7,297 bases of DNA from Helicobacter sp. GTDB taxonomy: Bacteria > Campylobacterota > Campylobacteria > Campylobacterales > Helicobacteraceae. Made by a program: the position numbers and the translations under genes. Shown piece after piece: positions 1 through 5,681 of this stretch. The DNA is taken from NCBI RefSeq assembly GCF_029067145.1, contig NZ_JAIEFA010000086.1, forward strand, positions 1-7,297, written 5' to 3'. The stretch's first letter is position 1; each line of letters starts with the position of its first letter. A model generated the notes under the pieces. It was not told the origin of the DNA. It ran no database searches and worked only from the letters and a program-made list of their open reading frames with translations.

Positions 1-38
1 TTCCATAGTGAATTTACTTTATGCTTGATTTTAGATTC

Positions 39-61
39 GTAACTCAAAGCAGATGAGTTAC
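39..61. repeat. inverted repeat, 7-bp arms and 9-base loop
   Basis: GTAACTC at 39-45 pairs exactly with GAGTTAC at 55-61 across a 9-base loop. No T-run follows on the + strand and no clear U-run on the - strand, so it is not a convincing intrinsic terminator. It could be a hairpin at the end of an upstream transcript or a protein-binding site. Function unknown. Confidence 0.35.
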
Positions 62-84
62 TTCGCAATACACGCTAATCAATC

Positions 85-142
85 TATAATGTGGAATCTC
101 GTTTAAATGATTCTACTTGTCATTCTTGGAGGAAAATATAAT
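85..142 (+). promoter_or_regulatory. two TATAAT (-10-like) boxes upstream of hemerythrin
   Basis: Perfect TATAAT hexamers occur at 85-90 and 137-142, and a TAGAAT at 208-213 lies closer to the gene. Sigma-70 promoters of Helicobacter and Campylobacter are recognised mainly by the -10 box, with weak or absent -35 boxes. Any of these could therefore drive the hemerythrin-tkt-addB cluster. TAGAAT at 208-213 would give a transcript starting near 220, next to the dyad at 223-239. In DNA this AT-rich some of these matches are expected by chance, so the choice between them is open. Confidence 0.35.
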
Positions 143-222
143 CTTAAACAAAGCTGCAAGGCGAAATGAAATTCTATAAAAATAAAAAGAATTAAGTAGT
201 TTTGTAGTAGAATTAAAAACTT

Positions 223-239
223 AGTGATTTGAAATCACT
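223..239. promoter_or_regulatory. 17-bp palindromic dyad before hemerythrin (operator-like)
   Basis: AGTGATTT at 223-230 and AAATCACT at 232-239 are exact reverse complements around one central G. The site ends 19 bases before the hemerythrin ATG and lies just upstream of its ribosome binding site. A perfect 8+8 dyad with a single central base suits binding of a dimeric repressor or activator better than an RNA hairpin, since a one-base loop cannot close without opening base pairs. The regulator is unknown. The position would suit control of the whole downstream cluster. Confidence 0.4.
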
Positions 240-258
240 TGTGTAAAAAGGGGATGTT

Positions 259-840
259 ATGTTACCAACATGGAGTAAAGAAATCAGCGTGCATAATGAA
301 AAGATTGATGAGCAGCACAAAAAGCTATTTGAAATCGCAGGTCGTGCCTATATGATGACAGAAAAAAAATCAAGCAAAGAGGAAGTGATTGGGGTTTTAC
401 GTGAATTGCTTGAATATACAAAGGAGCATTTTAAAGACGAGGAAGAGTATATGCAATCCATTTCTTTTCCTCGTTTGGAAGCACATAGGGTAATTCATCA
501 AGACATTATTAGGGATATGGTAAGTGCAGTAACGCGTGTGCAGAATCTTAACGATTTAAAAGATGAGATTGCAAAAATTGCAAAAAATTGGCTTTTGGTG
601 CATATTATCAAAGAAGATATGCAAATTGAAAAATTTCGCCGCAATACCTGCCCGCTTCCTATAAAACCAACAGAACCAAAACCTGAAGAAAAGCCTGTGC
701 AAACTGAAAACAAAAAAATTGAATATTTTTGCGGTTGTCCTAATAAGGTGCATTATGTGCCGATAGATGTGGATAAAAAGATTCGTGCAGGCGGTGTTTT
801 TAATTGTAAAGTTTGCAAGCAAGCAATTCAACCTAAGTAA
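259..840 (+). CDS. bacteriohemerythrin with C-terminal Cys4 zinc-ribbon-like tail
   Basis: A 193-residue di-iron oxygen-binding protein. All seven expected ligands of the hemerythrin fold are visible: His20 (in IDEQHKKLF), His57 and Glu61 (in HFKDEE), His76 and His80 (HRVIH), and His115 and Asp120 (HIIKED). Trp5 near the N-terminus is also typical. The hemerythrin domain ends at about residue 128. A proline/glutamate/lysine-rich linker (about 134-152) leads to a tail with Cys158, Cys160, Cys183 and Cys186 (CxC, then CxxC), which looks like a metal-binding ribbon. Single-domain bacterial hemerythrins are usually near 130-140 residues, so the tail is an addition. No signal peptide or membrane segment is seen, so it is probably cytoplasmic. 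The ATG has a strong ribosome binding site, AAGGGG, at 248-253. The gene lies 13 bases before tkt, on the same strand. In microaerophiles such proteins are thought to store or sense oxygen or protect iron-sulfur enzymes; that role is inferred here. Confidence 0.9.
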   Translation: MLPTWSKEISVHNEKIDEQHKKLFEIAGRAYMMTEKKSSKEEVIGVLRELLEYTKEHFKDEEEYMQSISFPRLEAHRVIHQDIIRDMVSAVTRVQNLNDLKDEIAKIAKNWLLVHIIKEDMQIEKFRRNTCPLPIKPTEPKPEEKPVQTENKKIEYFCGCPNKVHYVPIDVDKKIRAGGVFNCKVCKQAIQPK

Positions 841-853
841 TAAAAGGGACAAA

Positions 854-2800
854 ATGTTAGATAAAAATGAATTAAACGAATATGCTTTGATGGCAAATAC
901 TCTACGTTTTCTTTGCGCCGATATGGTGCAAAATGCCAATAGCGGACACCCCGGTGCTCCAATGGGGTTGGCGGATATTGCGGTGGTGCTTGGATTCCAT
1001 ATTAGACTAAATCCAAAAAATCCCAAGTGGATTAATCGCGATAGATTGGTTTTTAGTGGCGGGCACGCAAGCGCGCTTGTGTATTCTCTGTTACATTTAT
1101 GGGGCTTTGAAGTGGGTTTGGAGGATTTGAAAAACTTTCGTAAATTTGGCTCTAAAACGCCCGGACACCCAGAATATAAACACACTCCCGGAGTTGAAAT
1201 TACCACAGGACCGCTAGGACAAGGAATCGCAAATGCAGTAGGATTTGCAATGGCGGGCAAGCTTGCTGCTTCTATGCTAGGCGAGGATTTAATTTACCAT
1301 AAAGTCTATTGTTTGTGTGGTGATGGGGATTTAGAGGAGGGCATTTCGTATGAAGCCGCTTCGCTTGCAGGACATCACAGCTTAAACAATTTAATTTTAA
1401 TCTATGATTCTAACAATATTACAATTGAGGGAGATTGCGGTATTGCAATGAGTGAAAATATTAAGGCGCGTTTTGAGGCTCAAAATTGGGAGGTGTTCAA
1501 TATAGATGGACATAATTTCTTAGAAATTGATGAGGCTTTAAAAAAGGCAAAAAGTGCGCTTAAACCTGTGTTAATTATTGCAAAAACACAAATTGCTAAA
1601 GGTTCGCAAAGCCTCTGTGGCTCGCATAAAGCACACGGAGCACCGCTAGGAGCAGAGGAGATTTGTATTTCAAAAGAAAGCTTGGGATTCAATCCAAAGG
1701 AGCAGTTTTTTATCCCACAATCTTGCAAGATTCGCTTCCAAAATACCGCAGAATTGGGAGAATTGGAGAATCACAAATGGGATAAAATCTTTGCAGCAAG
1801 TAGCCAAAAGTCTCTTTTAGAGGAAATGCTAAAGCCAGATTTTAGCAAAATCGTTTATCCAGACTTTGAAGCCCAAAAAGCACAAGGCAAAGGAATCGCA
1901 ACGCGTGCAAGCAATGGAATCATTTTGAATGCAATCGCACAGGCTTTACCCGGATTTGTTGGGGGAAGTGCGGATTTAGCTCCGTCCAATAATACAGAAT
2001 TAAAAGGCAAGGGCGATTTTCCAAAGGGCAGCAATTTTCACTTTGGAATCCGAGAACACGCAATGGGTGCAATTAGCAATGCAATAGCGAATTATGGCTT
2101 GTTTTTGCCATTTTGCGCAACCTTTTTTGTATTTAGCGATTATTTAGCACCAAGTGTTAGGGTAGCAAGCTTAATGCAAAGCAAAGTCTTTTATATTTGG
2201 ACGCACGATTCTATCGGCGTTGGGGAAGATGGGGCGACACACGAACCTATTGAGCAGTTAAGCCATTTTCGCGCTATGCCAAACCTTAATGTTTTTCGTC
2301 CTTGCGATGCCTTTGAAAATATTGCTTGTTGGCAAGTGGCTTTTGAGGTTAAGGGACCCTGTGCGTTTGTTTTAAGTCGTCAAAATCTACCGATTTTAGA
2401 AAAGGTTTCTAAGGAAAATGTGCGCAAAGGTGCCTATTTGAAATTGGCTTCCAAGCTAGACTCTAAAAACCCAAAAATCACGCTTTTAGCAAGTGGCAGC
2501 GAAGTAGAGCTTGCGCTAAAGAGTGCTGAAAAGCTAGAGCAAGAGGGAATCGCAACACAAGTTGTGAGCGCACCAAGTTATGATTTATTTATACAAGAGG
2601 GCAAAGATTATTGGGATTCTTTGTTAAAAGGCAAAGTCATTGCATTAGAGGCAAGTCGTGCTTTGGAATGGTTTGCTTTTGCAGAGGAAGTGATTGGTAT
2701 GTCTAGTTTTGGCGCGAGCGGAAAGGGCGAGGAGTTATTCAAGCATTTTGGTTTTAGTGTGGAAAATGTAATCCAAATTGCCAAAAAACATTTAGGATAA
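854..2800 (+). CDS. tkt: transketolase
   Basis: A 648-residue, full-length transketolase that moves two-carbon ketol units between sugar phosphates in the non-oxidative pentose phosphate pathway, using thiamine diphosphate and a divalent metal. Visible family motifs are GHPGAPMGLADI (31-42, including His32), FSGGHAS with His71, TPGHPE with His105, and the ThDP/metal motif GDGDLEEG (from 156) closed by Asn187-Asn188. His261 lies in SHKAHGAPLG, and Glu401 in REHAMG is the likely ThDP-activating glutamate. GEDGATHEP follows with His463, then SRQNLP near 508. The ATG at 854 is chosen because AAAGGG at 843-848 precedes it and the protein then begins like other transketolases. The frame is open further upstream to 767, but that would overlap the hemerythrin gene. 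All key residues are present. addB begins 3 bases after the stop. Cytoplasmic. Confidence 0.97.
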   Translation: MLDKNELNEYALMANTLRFLCADMVQNANSGHPGAPMGLADIAVVLGFHIRLNPKNPKWINRDRLVFSGGHASALVYSLLHLWGFEVGLEDLKNFRKFGSKTPGHPEYKHTPGVEITTGPLGQGIANAVGFAMAGKLAASMLGEDLIYHKVYCLCGDGDLEEGISYEAASLAGHHSLNNLILIYDSNNITIEGDCGIAMSENIKARFEAQNWEVFNIDGHNFLEIDEALKKAKSALKPVLIIAKTQIAKGSQSLCGSHKAHGAPLGAEEICISKESLGFNPKEQFFIPQSCKIRFQNTAELGELENHKWDKIFAASSQKSLLEEMLKPDFSKIVYPDFEAQKAQGKGIATRASNGIILNAIAQALPGFVGGSADLAPSNNTELKGKGDFPKGSNFHFGIREHAMGAISNAIANYGLFLPFCATFFVFSDYLAPSVRVASLMQSKVFYIWTHDSIGVGEDGATHEPIEQLSHFRAMPNLNVFRPCDAFENIACWQVAFEVKGPCAFVLSRQNLPILEKVSKENVRKGAYLKLASKLDSKNPKITLLASGSEVELALKSAEKLEQEGIATQVVSAPSYDLFIQEGKDYWDSLLKGKVIALEASRALEWFAFAEEVIGMSSFGASGKGEELFKHFGFSVENVIQIAKKHLG

Positions 2801-2803
2801 AAG

Positions 2804-5140
2804 GTGGAAAGTCTCCATCTGTTTTCCAATGCGCGCGCAATGAAGCATTTTTTTGCGCAAAATTATGCAGAGGACTTTTTACCGAGTGCAAAAAGTATAG
2901 CCGAGTTTTTAGACTTTATCTTGAGGGTAGAGGGAAAGCGCAAGATTCCACCTTTTTTGCGCAATTTTTATTTGTATCAAGCAATTCAAGAAAATTATCA
3001 AAATACGCAGAAATTAGGCAACTTTGCTAGAAATTTCACACAATTTCTACTCAATTCTACTTTTTTTTTAAAATTTTATGATGAATTGTGCGCAGAATGC
3101 GTTTCCTTATAATCGCTAGAAAATTTTGATATTTATGCCTTTTATGACGACCATTTGGAAGTCTTAAAAACAATTTTTAAAAGCTATCAAGAGATTTTAA
3201 TCCGAAATCATTTTTTTGATAAATATTTTTTAGAGGATTATCAAATTACTTTTGAGTTGCTTTGCCCATTTGAAAGAATCGTGATTCATTTGGAGGGTTT
3301 TTTGAGCCGATTTGAAATGCGGGTGTTGCGTGAAATTTCCGAGAAGTTGCCCATTACTTTTGAATTGAGTTTGGATTCTTTTAATCAAGAGTATTATACA
3401 AAATTGTTTGGAATCCCTTTGGAAATGGGATTTTATGAGATTGTGTTATCTTGCGATACATTGAGTTATGATAAGATTGCGCAAAATAGCAATCCTAAGG
3501 GTAAAGAATCGCAAGTTCAAGTATTGGAGTTTAGGGACAAAATAGCAGAAGTGGGCGGTATTTTTGCGCAAATTGATATGTGGTTGGGGCAAGGAATCGC
3601 ACCAGAGCAGATTTGCATTGTTTTGCCCAATGAAGAGTTTGCGCACTATTTAAGGCTTTTTGACAAGGCGCGAAATTTTAACTATGCTATGGGGAGTGCT
3701 TTAAAGACAAGTGCATTGTATCGGAATCTTAAAAATGCCATTAAAGCACAAAGCGCCCAAGCAAATTGCAACGAATCTCCGCAGGTTGAGGAACAAGATT
3801 CTGCCTTAGCGATTCCCAATTTTTCAGATTTTGAATCTTTTAAAGAGTTTTTGCAGAATTTAGAGACAAACTCCAACGAGGCGCAACGAGTCAAAGAGAA
3901 GTTTTTGGAGGGTTTAGAGCAATTTGATTTTGCTTTAAAATATCTTGCACCTTTGAATGTGCAAGAGCAGATTTTGGCTTTTTTGGATATGATAGAGGAA
4001 GTCCATCTTGATGATGTTGGCGGCGGACGCATTAGTGTAGTGGGGATTTTGGAGACGCGGGGTGTGCGCTTTCCTTATGTCATTATTCCGGAATTTAATG
4101 CAGGAAATGTGCCAAACCTAAGCGATAAGGATTTGTTTTTAAACACCGCAATGCGTGAGAAAATAGGATTGCCGACGCGAAAAAGTCGTGAAAATTTGCA
4201 AAAACATTATTACGCTAAGTTATTACAAGGAAGCCTGCAAACTTGGATTATGTGCTTAAACAACGACGAAAATAAGCCCTCGCGCTTCTTGTTGGAGGAT
4301 TCTATTTTTGGAAATTCCCCTTTGCTAAAGGCAGACACACGATATAGCGAGTATTTTTTGAGTGGCAAGGCGTTGAATTATCAAGAGCGCGAAATTATCG
4401 CTCCTTTGGAGGCAAAAGCTTTTAGTGCGACAAGTTTGCAGTGTTTTTTGATTTGTCCGCGCAAATTTTATTATCGTTATGTCTTGGGATTCCAAGAGTC
4501 TGCGAATGAGGCGGTAAATATCGGTAGCAAAATTCATAATATTTTAAAAGAAATCTATCAAAAGACGCAGGATTATAATATGGATTTGATGTATCAAGAA
4601 TTTTGCAAGGAAATGGACACAAGCCATAGTTTAAAGGAATCTTTTGAAAGCGCGTTGGCAAAAAAATATCTCAAAAATTTCTTTGAATCTGAAAAAGTCC
4701 GCTTGGAATCTGGCTGGATTCCTTTTGCTTTTGAGCAAGATTTTTGCTTTGATTTCGCAGGATTTTCGCTTAAAGGGCGTATGGATAGGATAGATAAAAG
4801 AGGCGATGAGGTTTGTGTGCTAGACTATAAATACAAGCGCAATTTAAAGGTGGAATCTAAAAATTATGAAAAAGCCACAGATTTTCAGTTGCCTCTTTAT
4901 GCTCTTGCGATTCAAAAAGGTGCGATTTATGCGTGTAATCCTAAGCAAATCCAAGCGGGATTTTATGATTTATATGAAGCGCAAATTAAACAAGAGCAAG
5001 ACTTGAATGCAAAGATTGAAGTTTTGCAAGAAAAATTAGAGATGATTCAAAAGGATTCCAAAGAAGTAAATTTTGCATTAGCTAGCAAGCGTGAAGCTTG
5101 CCAATATTGCGACTTTATTTACCTTTGCAACCGCTATTAA
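2804..5140 (+). pseudogene. addB: addB, AddAB recombination nuclease subunit, interrupted by one in-frame stop
   Basis: AddB-like protein, the partner of AddA in the helicase-nuclease that processes double-strand breaks for RecA. It starts with GTG at 2804, 3 bases after tkt, with AGGAT inside the end of tkt as ribosome binding site. It would be 778 residues long, normal for this group, but codon 103 (3110-3112) is TAA. The frame is the same before and after, and the protein resumes at once in AddB style (SLENFDIYAFYDDH). Codon 118 (3155) is a TTG, a poor restart, and the first in-frame ATG after the stop is at 3317. Downstream are a degenerate UvrD-like C-terminal segment (TRGVRFPYVIIPEF, from about 418) and a PD-(D/E)XK nuclease: His578, GRMDRID (658-664), LDYKYK (673-678) with Asp674 and Lys676, and Gln695. 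The iron-sulfur cysteines are Cys551 (ICPRKF), Cys766, Cys769 and Cys775. No Walker A is seen near the N-terminus, and no addA is adjacent. Family call is firm; whether the stop is a real mutation or a sequencing error is unknown. Confidence 0.85.
3110..3112 (+). other. premature in-frame TAA codon within addB
   Basis: The ochre codon lies between a well-formed N-terminal part (102 codons) and a 665-codon continuation in the same frame up to a second residue-rich, motif-complete nuclease domain. A single substitution such as GAA to TAA would explain it; no insertion or deletion is needed. No other stop occurs in this frame down to 5138. That argues for a very recent mutation, a base-call error, or some read-through, and not for an old decaying gene. 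Confidence 0.85.
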
Positions 5141-5618
5141 TCGCTCCTAAAACTCTTAAAATAAAGAGTAAGCATAAACTTGCCATTAGAGTTTTAAAGA
5201 CATAAACCGATTGTGTGTGCATTGCATCAAAGGCTAAATTTGCGATTCCCTCTTCACCCAAACTTTGCGCTTGCAAAATGTAAGGGGTGTAATAAAGCGT
5301 AAAAAGAAAAATCAAAACAATGCTCACTAGCCCCAACAGAGGCGCAACTCTAGCTCCACTGACGCGAAAAGAGAGAATCTCATAAAAAAGAATCCACACC
5401 GCTGTGAGATTTAACACAATATTTAACTTGACAAAAATACTTGTCATTAAGATTCCTGATTGGAAAAGTGTCATTTCCAAGTCTGGCACAATAGCAGGTG
5501 CGCGAAAAATAGCAGGTGCGCTAAAAGCTCCACAAGCAATTAATGCGCCAAGTGTAACGCCTAGAAAAAGTAGATAAAAGGCTAAAAAGTAGGGTTGTAA
5601 TCTGAAAAAATTTTGCAT
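5115..5618 (-). CDS. DUF4149 (TMEM205-like) four-helix inner-membrane protein
   Basis: A 167-residue integral membrane protein of unknown function. Four hydrophobic segments are visible at about residues 10-31, 54-81, 92-115 and 137-158. Family-like features are a GAFSAPAIF stretch after the first helix, the FQSGILMTSIFVKLN run entering the second, and FDAMHTQSVYVFKT, with a conserved-looking His, entering the fourth. The ATG at 5616-5618 is supported by an AAGGAC ribosome binding site just upstream on this strand (about 5622-5627) and by a TATAAT box at 5642-5647. Its last codons run 26 bases into the convergent addB gene, so both proteins are encoded on opposite strands of 5115-5140. An 18-base tandem duplication encodes APAIFR and a near-copy at residues 34-45. 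The membrane call is firm; the DUF4149 assignment is from recalled family pattern. Confidence 0.8.
   Translation of the reverse strand: MQNFFRLQPYFLAFYLLFLGVTLGALIACGAFSAPAIFRAPAIVPDLEMTLFQSGILMTSIFVKLNIVLNLTAVWILFYEILSFRVSGARVAPLLGLVSIVLIFLFTLYYTPYILQAQSLGEEGIANLAFDAMHTQSVYVFKTLMASLCLLFILRVLGAINSGCKGK
5490..5525. repeat. 18-bp tandem duplication inside the DUF4149 gene
   Basis: The unit at 5490-5507 and that at 5508-5525 match at 17 of 18 bases, sharing AATAGCAGGTGCGC followed by G or T and AAA. Eighteen bases is six codons, so the reading frame is kept and the protein carries the repeated short segment SAPAIF-RAPAIV after the first membrane helix. It may be a recent slippage duplication or a chance feature of the family's own alanine/proline-rich segment. 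Confidence 0.7.
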
Positions 5619-5641
5619 AAAAGTCCTTCGTTTTTTGTTGA

Positions 5642-5647
5642 ATTATA
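5642..5647 (-). promoter_or_regulatory. -10 box for the DUF4149 gene
   Basis: Read on the - strand the sequence is TATAAT, preceded by T and about 24 bases before the ATG at 5618. This would give a short leader of roughly 15-18 bases carrying the AAGGAC ribosome binding site. No clear -35 box is needed in this bacterial group. It suggests that the DUF4149 gene can be transcribed separately from the upstream phosphoethanolamine transferase gene. Confidence 0.5.
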
Positions 5648-5650
5648 ACC

Positions 5651-5681
5651 AAAAGATTTTTAATTTGCCCAAGAATCTTTT
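5651..5681 (-). terminator. possible AT-rich terminator hairpin after eptA
   Basis: AAAAGATTTTT at 5651-5661 pairs with AAGAATCTTTT at 5671-5681 (11 pairs, one of them G-U when transcribed) around a 9-base loop. The hairpin overlaps the eptA stop codon. On the - strand its 3' arm ends in TCTTTT, but GG follows, not a longer T-run, and the stem is AT-rich, so it would be a weak terminator at best. It lies immediately before the DUF4149 promoter, a sensible place for a boundary. Confidence 0.35.

Larger units (their letters stand above)
1..258. other. intergenic region without a recognisable gene
   Basis: No reading frame of useful length with a ribosome binding site is visible on either strand. 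The stretch is AT-rich. It holds a 7-bp inverted repeat near the left edge, two TATAAT hexamers, a TAGAAT hexamer and a palindromic dyad next to the hemerythrin gene. A GGAGGA sequence at 128-133 resembles a ribosome binding site, but no ATG, GTG or TTG follows at a useful distance, so it may be chance or the remnant of a lost gene. The region probably serves as the upstream control region of the hemerythrin-transketolase-addB cluster. Confidence 0.6.

Noticed and set aside
767..853. Upstream extension of the transketolase frame to 767
   Set aside because: It would overlap the end of the hemerythrin gene and add residues unlike transketolase; the ATG at 854 has a good ribosome binding site and gives the normal N-terminus.
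556..1260. Long - strand frame opposite hemerythrin and tkt
   Set aside because: It is a shadow of two well-supported + strand genes, with odd composition and no family motifs.
3061..3069. Run of nine T in addB as a slippage or frameshift site
   Set aside because: The protein reads sensibly in one and the same frame before and after the run, so no frameshift has occurred here; the interruption is the separate TAA at 3110.
5152..5169. ACTCTT / AAGAGT inverted repeat just after addB as a terminator
   Set aside because: Only six pairs, AT-rich loop, no following T-run, and it lies inside the DUF4149 coding sequence.
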